From Lumnitzera littorea (lineage: Eukaryota > Streptophyta > Magnoliopsida > Myrtales > Combretaceae): a stretch of DNA of 64,000 nucleotides. Position 1 is the stretch's first letter. Each line of letters begins with the position of its first letter. The notes under the pieces are model-generated. The model worked only from the letters and a program-made list of their open reading frames with translations. It did not search any database and was not told the DNA's origin. Below, piece after piece: positions 47,880 to 59,060 of this stretch. Location: NCBI GenBank assembly GCA_024138015.1, contig JAMXBB010000011.1:37039975-37103974 (forward strand). Reading direction: 5' to 3'. The position numbers were made by a program, and so were the translations under genes.

Positions 47880-48850
47880 AGTTGCCTAACCATGAATAAG
47901 GTCGGCTCGTTGGCATTGATGGCCTCTCAGAGCTTGACTCTACTCATCACTAGAGCATTCTTCGATCTACAAGCAAGTTTTGTCTACAACTTGTGAACTA
48001 CTCTCGGCAGCATCAGATTTAACGTAATCTTCTAGTCATCCTTCTGAAACATATACGTGTTCTTATAGCTGTCATGTATAACTCTTCTATTAAACAACTA
48101 CGACCTACCTAGTAACACGTGGGTAGTACGTTGTAAAGAATCTAGTCAAAGTGGTTTCTAATAATGATCGACAATAGTATTTGCCGAGTGACATGTAATG
48201 CTCCTTTCTCAATCGACCAATGCAACTTGTATGGCTTAAGATGTGCAATGGTCGGTAGCATCAGTTTTGAAACAAGATTAGTCGATACCACATTGGTGTA
48301 ACTTCTACTATCTACAATGAGGGCACATATTTGACCAACAGAGCTTGGCTCGTTAGCATTTGCAATAGTTGCCTGACCAACAATAAGGTCGGCATGTCAG
48401 CATTGATAGCCTCTTAGAGCTTGGCTCTACTCATCGTTAGAGCTTTCTTTGATCTGCAAGTAAGTTTCTTCTGTAATTTGTGAACTTCTCTTAGCGGCAT
48501 TGGATTCAACGTAATCTTTTGGTCATCCTTCTCAAACATATATGTATTCCTGTAGTCATCATGTATAACTCTCCTATCAAACAACCACGGCTTACCTAAC
48601 AATACATGGGAAGCACACATGGGTAATACGTCGTAGAGAATCTAGTCAAAGTAGTTCCCAATAGTGATCAATAATAGTATTTACCGAATAACATGTAATA
48701 CTCTTTTCTCACTTAACCAATGTAACTTGTATGGCATAAGATGTGCAACAGTCGACAGCTTCAGTTTTGAAACAAGATCAACCGATGCCACATTGGTGCA
48801 ACTTTTACTATCCACAATGAGGGCACACATCTGGTAATTCACCTTACAAG
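47880..48850 (-). repeat. ~490-bp tandem duplication of the protease region
   Basis: 47,885-48,350 and 48,370-48,840 are two copies of the protease-to-linker segment. Both have GCATTGATRGCCTCTYAGAG, CATGTATAACTCTYCTAT, AGATGTGCAA and CTATCYACAATGAGGGCACA. Their spacing grows from ~487 to 500 bp because the right copy has a short extra stretch near 48,612. Copy 1 of the family has this segment once. Confidence 0.88.
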
Positions 48851-49260
48851 TGGTATGAAATAAATTCTCTCTCTGCTCCTCCTTTCGTGAGGGTTCCATG
48901 CTCATAGTGTGCTGGATAACCATGAGTAACTGATCTAAGTCCTTGGGGAACATATCCTCCTCAATAAGCTCTTTCTCAACACTTTCTTTCTCGGTAGGAA
49001 CCTCCTCCTCCTTGGGTCTCTCATCCGTACTCTCTACTTCTAATTTTAGGATATCTCCATTAATGACCATCGTTTGTCGGTTCGGGCACTAAGTAACCAT
49101 ATGTCCGAATCCTTGACACTTAAAGTACTTGATTTGGCTCATCTTTCTGCCACTAACAGTATCATTGTCATAGTAGATCGCCTTGTACCGCAAAAAGGTC
49201 TACTATTAACCCTCTTGTTGATTGCAGGCCTTTCATACAATACATAAAGCTCCTTTCACT
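48414..49260 (-). pseudogene. G1 copy 2: zinc knuckle, acidic linker and protease
   Basis: The zinc knuckle at about 49,080-49,130 reads Y-FK-C-QGFG-H-MVT*-C: the first Cys is Tyr, and a stop replaces a residue before the last Cys. A Glu-rich linker (EEEVPTEKESVEKELIEED) follows, then the protease with ALIVDSKSCTNVASVDL at about 48,760-48,830, where the Gly of the D-S-G active-site triplet is Lys. 47,880-48,360 carries a second, stop-ridden copy of this protease. Confidence 0.8.
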
Positions 49261-52200
49261 ATACGTCACCACTAGGCCTATAGATAAGTAATATAGAACA
49301 ATTTACTAAAATTAACTTCTATGATGTAAATTAATTAAGTAAATGTGTGGACTCATTAAGTTCTATACCAAAAGAATATTACAAACAAATGTAGTTCATA
49401 AACGAAACTACATTAGAAACTTTAATCTATAATATGAACAAAAGTAGAGATAAATGGCTATCTACAAAAAACTATTACAAAAATCTCCTCTCCACTCCTT
49501 AATTGCTCAATCCTATCTCCAAATGAGACTCACCTCGAGCATTCCCCGATCTAAATGAACGAAGAGGTTTCCCTGCAATAAAAGAAATCTATCGAGGTGT
49601 AAACTTAAGCTTAGTAAGATAAATACCTTCATCAATACTATATGGTAGAAATTTTTTAGATGCACAAACATATGAATGCATAAACAATTAGTATGTCGAA
49701 CAATGCATGCAGTGGCCTAGGAACTGCATACGACTCAAAATTATACCCTCTATAGTTGGGGTTAGAGATAATTAACTGACCCAAACCATCCAAGTTCTAG
49801 CCCTTGGGTTTTATATCATTTGTACTATTATACTTAAGTTAAAACAAAAGCATATATAATATGCTTTCTTTCTTAAACAACAAATTATATTTTCAAAATC
49901 CTAAGTCTAGCGGTGTGGTGGCCTCCACAATCCATAAATATATGCTCTAAGTAGAAGCCACAAGACATAGCCCCTTACCAATAGTTGGCGTCTCCCAACG
50001 CCTAATAAGCCCATCAACTTAGGGTAGAGACTCAATATAAATGATAACATAGCTAGTGCCCAATCCTACAGGAGGCCCTCATCCTATAAGTCCCTTCTCA
50101 TCTTCTGCATAAAGTGATAGTCGATGTCATTCGAATGCAATTATGGGGAATGCATGATTCATTGAATTTCTTAATCATATGAGTGATTAATTCGGTTTTT
50201 CATGGTGATCAGACAATTTCATTGCATATAATCGTACGTATGAATTATTGCAAGAAATTACTATTATTAAGTGATTAATAAGCCACAACATTCAATCATG
50301 AACTCACACACATGCATGTCCCATATCCCACAAGCATCCAATTTATATATGTAAGTTTAAGTGTATCTATTCTACAAGTGAAATCAAGTAAAGAGTCATC
50401 AAGAATTCATTCACTCTACCATGTAAGTCAATCAAAGTAGTTCGGGGATAGGTTGTCTCCAAATGCTGGGTACCTTGGACATCGCAATCAAAATAGTATA
50501 AACATTTGAAATAAAACTTAAAAAACTAAGCTAAAACCCGTTAAGTTATACTCTTGACTAATTTTCGTGTTTTTCCCAGTTTCTTACTTAAAGTTTAATG
50601 GCATATAACTTTCTCATTTTAAATCCAATTTTTATGATCTTATCGTCAATCTTCATCATTTTTTAGTGTACTTTAATGTGGTGAGGTTATATTTTTGAGA
50701 TGAGGTACACAAATCTACCTATAGGTCAGAACAATAGTGGTCCTCATGATTTGGAGTGCTTTTGAGCTCTGTTTGGTTAATGGGCTTTTTGGTAACTTGG
50801 GAAATCTTTTGGGCTTAGGCTTAACATCTCATTTTAGGCTTAAAATACTCCTTAAGATTAGATTCACAACTTTGATATATACTCCTAAGGCTAACAATCA
50901 CTTTTTAGGCTCTTAAGTAGGTTTAAGTTGTCCAATGGGTTTGTTTTTTATCCAAATCAAAGATAGTCACTTTATTGGGCTTAGGGGGTGTCTTGTGGGA
51001 TTCTTGAGAGTCTTAAAACAACTTTTTTTGTTGTGCTAAGTTACTGGTCAGAAAATTAAGGTAGGTTCAACTTGGTGTTTAAGACTCGTTTTGGAAGTTT
51101 TAAGCTCGATTTTGAGTTTTAGGCTTAATACACTTATCGTACTTACCTTAGTTGGTCTTTTCACTTTGTTTACTTACTTTTATCATATTTTTAAGTGTCT
51201 TTTAGTTAAGTTTTAGATCTAGTCAATTTGGTGTGGAGGCTTCCAACTTGGTTTTTTAACTTGTTTTATTATTTCCTTAAGTTTAGTTGTTAGATCATGA
51301 ACTTAAGCTACTTGTATTCAAATCTTAACTTGGCTTCCTTTTCATGAGATGATTATTTAGCTCATACTTTACATGAAAATAGTAGATCTCATATTTGTCA
51401 TAACTCCCATATCACGGTTCATGTCTTACAAAGTTGGTTTCCTCATAAAACTTTATGTGATGGATTTTTCCTTTACCTAAATCTAGATTTGAGCATGTTT
51501 AACTTAATAGAAGTGAAAAAAAAAAATCTAAATGACTTATAAATCCTCACGTCCAGCATGCTTCCCTTTCGTTCAAGTTCTCATTTCAAGATTTTCTCAT
51601 CTTAAAATTTTCCATTCAAAGTGTTAAATAAGTATCTCTATAAAATACTAACTTTACATGCTATGTTTCAACTTTTATGTAAGGGTTTCATGAGTTTGTT
51701 TCTTAGGGTAGTCTTAGGTGTTTCATCAACTTATGATTATACTCATATCTTTGAGAAATAATGGTCTCTTAACATGAATACTAAACTACTAACATAAGAT
51801 ACACTTACTCGTCCACATAGTAAGAATATGGTGGTTGTGTACTAAGTTTCCACTTAAGCTCTTTGTCTTACTTCCTCCTTCTTGCACCCTTTTTGGAAAC
51901 TTAAGTTGTGGTCCATTGGAGTGGGGTTTAGGGCGTGTTTTAAGGATCCTAAAAGGAGCTTTGAATGTTGGCAAATGTAAGATACAAGTGGAGTTGAAAG
52001 TGCCGTGAGTGTGGATGCTTGGAAGGTGGCGGTAAGTGTAAGATTTTATGAGGTTTTGTGTTTCCTCTTTTGAGTTATTTTCAAAGTGAGAGAAAAGAAA
52101 GTGAATGAAGTTGAAAGTGAGAGCAAATAGAGAAAGAGTGGCCAGTTGCAATTGGAGTGGAAGGCGTGTTTAAGAAGTTTGATTTTATTGTCTTGTAACA

Positions 52201-52930
52201 TGTACAAAAGTCAACAATTGCAACTCTAGATAATGTAAGCATTAAGGAGTGAATAATAGAGTGTAAGATAAAGTGATTGATGGATGAAAGACAAAGGCAT
52301 GCCCCCCCTTAGCCATGTAAGAACCAGCCATTAGGCCTTCCTTTTGGGCATGGAGTTATCTTATCTACTTTATTAAAGTTAAGTATGTGAAATCTTGTCC
52401 ATATATAATATAAGTAAAGGGGTGATAAGGAAAGTGTTTTATCACTAGTTTTTTATCACTAGTTTTTTATAAGTTATCAATTGATAAATGACTCTAACTC
52501 TCAATTAATAAGTCATTTAGGGTGATTAGTTAGTTTACTTATTCATATTTAAGGCTTAGGTATAAAGATAAGGGAATTGTCTTATAGGAAATTATTTTAG
52601 AATTTACTTCTTAAATTATTTTGTAGATTATGATTCAATTCTTATAAAATTATGAAATTTTCTAGAGTTGAATGAAATTATTCAAATTAAATTATCAATT
52701 AATTGTTTAGGGTTAGAATTCCTTAATTGTTTTAGGGTTTAGGGTCTTAAGTGACTTTAGAGTCCACAATTCTTTATGTTCGGGTTTTATTGATAATCGA
52801 CTTTCAAATTGCGAAAATTAAGTTTGTTTTTAAATGTAAACTTGAATTCTTAGTTTAGTTGATCCTTGTGAACATTTAGGAAGTACTCTTAGTCGAATTA
52901 TAGGCCCGCTAAAAGTAGGGTTTACAACTT
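49240..52930 (-). mobile_element. Probable large solo LTR or LTR-like insertion between gag and zinc knuckle
   Basis: About 3.7 kb of foreign sequence splits the gag of copy 2. On the minus strand it begins TGTAAACCCTAC (about 52,926) and carries the TACTAAGCTTAAG-type motif near 49,600, similar to the TGTAAACCCTAAAG start and TTACTGAGCTG motif of 55,597-58,507. Its other end near 49,240 (GGTGACGTATA) is not clear. GTGAA-like pentamers flank both sides only approximately. An open frame at 51,789-52,151 (minus) has no recognisable domain. No RT or integrase is present. Confidence 0.5.
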
Positions 52931-54000
52931 CACCATTGGGTAGGCCTTTTTGCTCGACTCTAACATCAACCCTTTTACTCGGCTTGGTACTAGACTAAGC
53001 TCAGTGACTTGTCTGTCTAGGTTGACTAGTTGGCATTTTGGTTGTTACTTGGCTCCTTCTTTACCTCTCTACTCGTTGAGCAATCCTAATAGCTTCATCC
53101 ATTATGTCAAATCGTTAGAGCTCCACAATGTCTTGAATGTCTCCTCTCAACCTAGTAACAAATCTTAAGACTGTTTAGGCTAGTGGTTTCTCCACTTCAC
53201 AACGTATCATGAGCATTTGAAAGAGTTGAACATACTCATTAATAGTTCGGCCTCCTTATCTCAGCTCCTTAAGTCAAGTGAAAGTATCTTGGAGATATGT
53301 TTCCAACACGAATTTGTTTCTGAGCACTATCTTGATCTTGGGCTAAGTGTTAATCTCTAGGTACTCCTCTCGTCTTCTCATAGCCTAAAAATTCTTTCAC
53401 CATATGGTGGCATATCTAGAGAATTCAATAGCAACAATTCTTACTTTCTCATAATTCTCATACTGATAATAATCCAATACACACTCCACCTTCTCTTCCC
53501 ACTCTAGATACTCATTAGTATTCCCAGACTCATTGAAACTCGAAATCCGAAGCTTTACATGGTAGGATGCTCTAGGAACTCATACACGCTCCTCTTCAAA
53601 ATACTCTTCTTCCTCCTCATCAAGCTTTCTCAGGTCTATTCTTCACCTTACTCATCCGCCAACTCCTCTACCTCGAATTGGTCGAGTTGGGTTCTGACCT
53701 TTAATAGTTTGAGTATGTTGTGGAGTGTTTTGCACGGCTTCATCTGGTCGGCAAGACAATGCATAAATAGCTCGGGTCAGATATACAAAGAGCTTAGCTA
53801 CCTCATCGAGCTTTTCATTAGTGCTTTTAGGAGTTCCCTGAGACTAACGTTCATAGTAGACAACTCTACTGTCATCACCAGTACCAACATTCATATTTGG
53901 GTCTGTTATTTTTTTTTTTTTTCTCATAGATTCAAAATTCAAACAAACACTTCAGAAAGTGAATAGCTAATAACATAGTAGTCAAATGAATACAGTAATT
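52931..54000 (-). pseudogene. G1 copy 2: gag
   Basis: Minus-strand gag of chromovirus-like type: NEYLEWEEKVECVLDYY at about 53,470-53,520, then IVAIEFSRYATIW, MRRREEYLEI, RNKFVLETYLQDTF, RTINEYVQLFQ and MIRCEVEKPL, ending in the DEAIRIAQRVER block near 53,080. Stops at several Trp and Gln positions and a likely frameshift break it. This is the part missing from copy 1. Confidence 0.82.
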
Positions 54001-54091
54001 AGCTCTGTTTCATATATGTAAAATAGTGTATAACAGAACTCCAAGAAGAACTAACTATAGTTTACACAAAACCTCTATTGTAATACTAAGA

Positions 54092-54949
54092 TATTGTGAA
54101 TCGTGACCAAGAACAGATAAGGCCAATCACTAGATAGGTCTAAGCTTGGAGAAATCTCGAAAACGATTAATAGGGAAAGTGCAAAAAGAGTGAAAATGAT
54201 GAATAAAACAGTAAGCAAAAACCTAAGAATAGCTCTAGAGGATATGACACACTAATGGAACTTTCAAAGACTCATGGCACAATTCAATATGATGTACGAA
54301 TTAGTCTAATGAGATTACTTACCACCTAACCTTACTTAAGGGAAATGATAAGAGTGATGCCAAAAGTAAACAAACAGTATTTACGTAAGGAAGAAAGCAC
54401 TCAAAGTGTATTGAAGATAATTTGATGATTTACAGCTACAAGTACAAGAGTATTTATATCTATAAGTTAGGGCAACTTGCCCAAAAGGGAAAAGACAAAA
54501 AGGACATTTCCTAAAGAAGCAATATACACAATATAAAAGGGTAAAAATGAATATACAATGAAAACAATAATTAGTGCTACAGATTTTATATATGATACTA
54601 TATACGTAGCGATGTTGCATTGGTAAGGTTGTTAGGAGATGTGGACAAAAAAGTACTGTCAGATGGGCTTGTCCAAGTAAGGATGGCTTAGTCAGTCTAG
54701 ATTCTCTATCTCTCGGCTTCTCGGCAAGGATGATGTCAAGTGATTGGTTAGCTCAACACTACAGAGTAATTATCAACTCGGCATACTACAGAATAATGGG
54801 CAGTCATACGGCATGGTATTAAAGGTGACTCAACAAGAAAATACTTAGTCTCAATAGGGTTTAGTTAAAATAGAAGGATTCTTCATGCCAGCCCCTCTAG
54901 TCCTCGAGCTCGACTACGGGTCAGAGGTCCGGTAGCTTGATTCTTATCA
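54092..54949 (-). repeat. 5' LTR of G1 copy 2
   Basis: 858 bp. On the minus strand it begins TGATAAGAATCAAGC and ends GATTCACAATA. It pairs with 43,105-43,965. No standard primer binding site is seen directly inside it. Confidence 0.87.
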
Positions 54950-54954
54950 ACTTA

Positions 54955-55591
54955 ACTGCATAACATGGCTTTCTAGGATATTACCGGGGTTTGAATGTCA
55001 ATATGTTAAAGTGCTTATCAATGGGATTATCTCCACTACTTAATTGCAAGTAACATAGGAATTAGTTAGCATGAAAGCTATATATGGTTATCATGGTATG
55101 ATGTGCACTTGGGAGCTAATGCTCCTATTAGTCTGCAGTATATGAGACAAGTTCATCATCATGCACTTAGGACACCAAGCTCCTACCAGCCAGCAACGTT
55201 GTGTAGGCTATATGTTATACTCATTATTGCTTTCTTTTGATCAATCAAGGGGTTTAATTGCCTCATTCAAACATAAGTTGTTTTGTGAAATTAACTTTCT
55301 GTGTTAAGGAGACTAATCTCTTACATTGTAGTGACAATAGTAATAAAATGAAGATATACAAACACTTATTAGATTCTCATTAGAAAATATCAATGATAGA
55401 GAAAGAAACTCCTTTCATTGACAAGAAGTGGCCAACACTGTGCTTACATATGAAATGAAAAGAAAACTAAGATAGGACTGATAAGGGCACATTCTAATTG
55501 TTAGAAGTTCTTGCACTTCCTAGCTTATAAAATGCTTTCTACCTTCATAATATCATTGGTTCACTTGCATTTCTTCACACCCCTATGGCAA
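54955..55591. other. Residual ancestral-element DNA, no gene
   Basis: About 640 bp between the G1 copy and the next solo LTR. No open frame or repeat of note, and no RT or integrase motif on either strand. Confidence 0.6.
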
Positions 55592-58512
55592 CTATGTGTA
55601 AACCCTAAAGTCAAGCCAAGTAACCATAGGTTTGAGCTTAAAACCCAAGGTTTAGGGCGATCGGCTAAATGATCCGATCAAACCCAAATTATAAACTATT
55701 TAGCAAAATACCAGTAAAAATGACCCTGTAAACTTAAATTTAAGAAAATGAGTAGTAAAATAGGAGACTATAAAATTTTCAAATTTTAAGCATAATAACT
55801 GCTAATTACCGAAAAGGCAAAAAGTGTAATATAATAACTAATAAATTAGTAGAGATAGATTATATGTATACTAAAAATTTTAGAATGACCAAAATAATAT
55901 TTAGGAATGTTCACGTGTACCCTACATGTATTTACGTGTAGATAAAAATACGCGTAATTGCTAAAATAGGCCGAAAATTAAGTAAATAATTAAAGAAAAA
56001 TACAAAATAATTATAAAAAAATCAGAAAAAAATCAGAAGAAGATAACTGCAATAAGATTAGGTCGTGTACTGAAAAGAAAAAATTAACCAATAAGAATTT
56101 GACAAACAAAAAGCCTAAAATTAAGGAAATTGGGCAAAATCCCATCAAATTAATGCACATTAATTACTATATTTGTCTATAAATAAGGAAAAAAAATTCT
56201 CAGAAGACATTTGGACAGTTTGTGATCTGAGAAAAATCGAAACACAAGAAAAATCGAGAGAAATTCCAGAAAAAAAAAAAAAAAAAGAAAACTGTGTAGA
56301 TTAGCAAGGTGAACTAAAACCACCACCCACCACCACCTGGGACCGAACCACCACCACCACCCTGCACTAGGACCAGCGTCTGGACCAGCCGACAGCCTTG
56401 GACGGGGTTTGGACGGCCAGAAAGCTTTGAATCGGTTAGTCATTTATTCACCCTGATTTTTGTATAATTTTGTAAAATTAGTTATTTTGCCCAGAAAATT
56501 ATGAAACTTGTTATTCTGAGGTTTTATTGTATGTAGATTTAGGGAAAAATATTGATTTAGTTTAATTATGTCTGAAAATATAGGGTTCTTAACAAATTGT
56601 TCAAAACCGAGCATGATTAAACCGGAAATTAAATAGGCTTAAGGATGTAGTTTGGGGCTCAAAATTTTTCTGTAGGAATCTCATATGATGTAGAACAGTG
56701 CTATGAAGCCATTTTTTTTAAATTAATTTTCGAAAATTTTAAGTTAATTTTTAGCCCTAAAATGATGGTAAAATTGGGTGATTTAGGATTAATTAGGTGA
56801 TTAGGATGTTAATTACTGATTTGGATCTTGATTAGATGATTAAGGAAGTTAATCTCTGTAGTGGAACCCTAATCCTAGCTTTTAGGTACTAATTGTGGTT
56901 AATTAGGGAAATTAGGTAAAGAATATAAGAAATTAGGAATATGTGAAAATGTAAATTAATAAATCTAAAAAAATAAAGTTATTTAGATAATATTATAATT
57001 GAAATCAGAAAAATAATAAATCTAAAATAATATTTAATTTTAAGTAAATATCGTAAAATGTAAAATTTTTACACATCGGGAATAAATCCGATACCTCAAT
57101 TAGGGTTAGCGTGTACCGAATAGTTAGAATACTAAAATTACGACCCAATAGGATATTTGAATACCCGAGCATAAGGTGATTAATGTCACATTGGGATTCG
57201 AGCCTAATTACGACTTAGGAATTAAAACTAGAATCTAGTTTAGGAGCCGAACCCCGAAATAAAATACAACGAATTATTAATACGTTGTAGGTATACATGA
57301 GGAAAATGAGTTACATTATAAATTAGAATAAGAATCTATAAAATACAAGTACTAAAAGAACCTATTTGTATTATAGGACACCTTGAAACAAATCAACTCG
57401 CAACTAGAGGATCGAGCGATTGAGCAAATTCAAGTAAGTTGAGTTATTACTTATTGTAATAGAGTACTAGTTTTGTAGTGCTCGGAGACTTAGGCTTGTA
57501 TATGCTTGTGATTGTAAGTAGTTTGCGCATGTGTTTGATGTATCTGAATTCGTGCTGGAATTTATGTTGTGAATGATTTTGTGACTGATTTAATTGGTAT
57601 GAACTTGTTTGAAAACCTTAACCGGAATTTAATCTTAGTCGACCTTAATAACCGAAAACGTCATGCATTGCAACCCGTTAAGGGATCATAGGACTCTCCA
57701 ACCAAATACCGACCCCTTCGAAAGGGATAACGCAGGATTGCAAAATGGTCCCTTCTTCATCCTCAGTCGAACTAAGTGATAGGAGAGGAGGTTGCGGCGG
57801 GGGTGAAGTTAATGGTTCGAAGGTAGTCGCGGGAGGAGCGAGGTCTCCATTGTACAAGCTTGGGTTTGGTTGTGAGCTGCTGCATAACATGGAACTCCTC
57901 AACCCGGATCGGAGCGGGTGAAATTTCTCTGATTTCACAACGGACCGGACTATGTTGTGCGATGACACTTGATTGTTGCATTGCATGAAAATAATTGTTT
58001 GATAACTCTGTTTGTGCTTGTATGCATTCATGAGTCTCCAATTCAACTTACTGAGCTGTAGTTGCTCATACCCTTATAGATCCTTTTACAGGTTCTGATT
58101 TGTAATCTCTTCAAGTACTATGCCGCCCTACAATTATCCAGAGGTTAGTCTTTTTGAAGCTAGGGGTGTGAGGATTAAGTTATTTAGTATAATATGTAAC
58201 TAGACTGACCTTGTAGTTAAAGGTTGAAGACTGTTAGTTATTCTGTAAATTAGTAGACTGTGGTGATTTTGTAAATCTTCTTGGGAAGCTCTATGGACTT
58301 ATTTATATAATTATCTATGTTTAATAGTAATTTGAGATAATTATCATATTTGTAGTATAATCATTAATCGAACTATTTACTTCAAAGCGAGTGGTCGTCG
58401 ACGCCTTGTGTAGATTATCTCTATGGTAGGAACTGTGAGGTCAGTTTTTATCATAGAATGGTTTACACGGCGGGACTGTTGCGACTTCACGACTTCGGGG
58501 CGTAACACTATG
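55592..58512 (+). mobile_element. 2.9-kb solo LTR, TSD CTATG
   Basis: The LTR is 55,597-58,507, from TGTAAACCCTAAAG to CGGGGCGTAACA, with exact duplications CTATG at 55,592-55,596 and 58,508-58,512. The GGGGCGTRACA end is typical of long-LTR gypsy elements. TTACTGAGCTG near 58,050 is a shared internal motif. CCACC-repeat and GC-richer stretches (56,310-56,420 and 57,750-57,960) give open frames on the minus strand that I do not regard as genes. No internal coding region remains. It splits the protease-distal region of the ancestral element. Confidence 0.88.
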
Positions 58513-59060
58513 CATCCTCTTCTTCTTAAATGCTCTAGTCTAAGCCTCTTCCCCTATAGGTAGTTGTGCCTCAAGAGGTTCCATTAAAGGTGTCTCCCCT
58601 TTATCTACATGTTCGTTAAATAATGCTACTTCAATAAAGTGAGATTCATTACGTGTGTGAGTTTTTTGTTACAGGAATGAGGACATTGTTCTCATTCCAA
58701 TGACATTTCATACATTGAGTCAAGGGTATCACATTTTGATAATGTGATCATGTAACCATGTTCTTCCTATGAGAAGTTGGAAAGATACACGCGCATCAAT
58801 CACATAGAACCATATGGAGCTATGGATAGGTCCAACATTGAAATCTACTTTGACGTGCCCTATTGTCCTTACGGAAGACTCGTAGAAGCATTTTAGTACG
58901 ATGGAGTGTTTTACTAATTGCTAAATGTCTTTCCTTTCAACTTTGAAAATAGACAATGGCATGATATTGATCGAAGGTCCATTGTTAACAAATGTCCTTG
59001 CCATACGATAACCATTAAGTATGCTTTCCACATATAGAAGGTGATTGTGATTAGGATTCC
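58513..59060 (-). pseudogene. Ancestral element: aspartic protease and following linker
   Basis: On the minus strand, TFVNNGPSINIMP at about 58,960-59,000 is the retroviral-type protease active-site region, with Asn in place of the catalytic Asp. SSVRTIGHVKVDFNVGPIHS, then FYVIDARVSFQLLIGRTWLH near 58,780-58,830, is its C-terminal half. A Glu-rich linker continues to 58,513, where the solo LTR interrupts. Across it (55,591 and below) no RT appears. In-frame stops are present. Confidence 0.78.

Larger units (their letters stand above)
43105..54949 (-). mobile_element. Ty3/gypsy retrotransposon, degenerate (family G1, copy 2)
   Basis: This is the same family as 19,242-24,820, in the opposite orientation. 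Reading on the minus strand from the right: 5' LTR, gag, zinc knuckle, duplicated protease, RT, RNase H, integrase, 3' LTR. Flanking pentamers ACTTT (43,100-43,104) and ACTTA (54,950-54,954) agree at 4 of 5 positions. Two secondary insertions enlarge it: a solo LTR in RNase H and an LTR-like block between gag and the zinc knuckle. Net of both it is about 7 kb. Confidence 0.88.

Noticed and set aside
56177..56443. Minus-strand open frame with Trp/Pro runs
   Set aside because: A by-product of CCACCACC repeats inside the solo LTR.
57678..58046. Two overlapping minus-strand open frames as a gene
   Set aside because: They lie inside a TSD-bounded solo LTR, have no domain and overlap each other in different frames.
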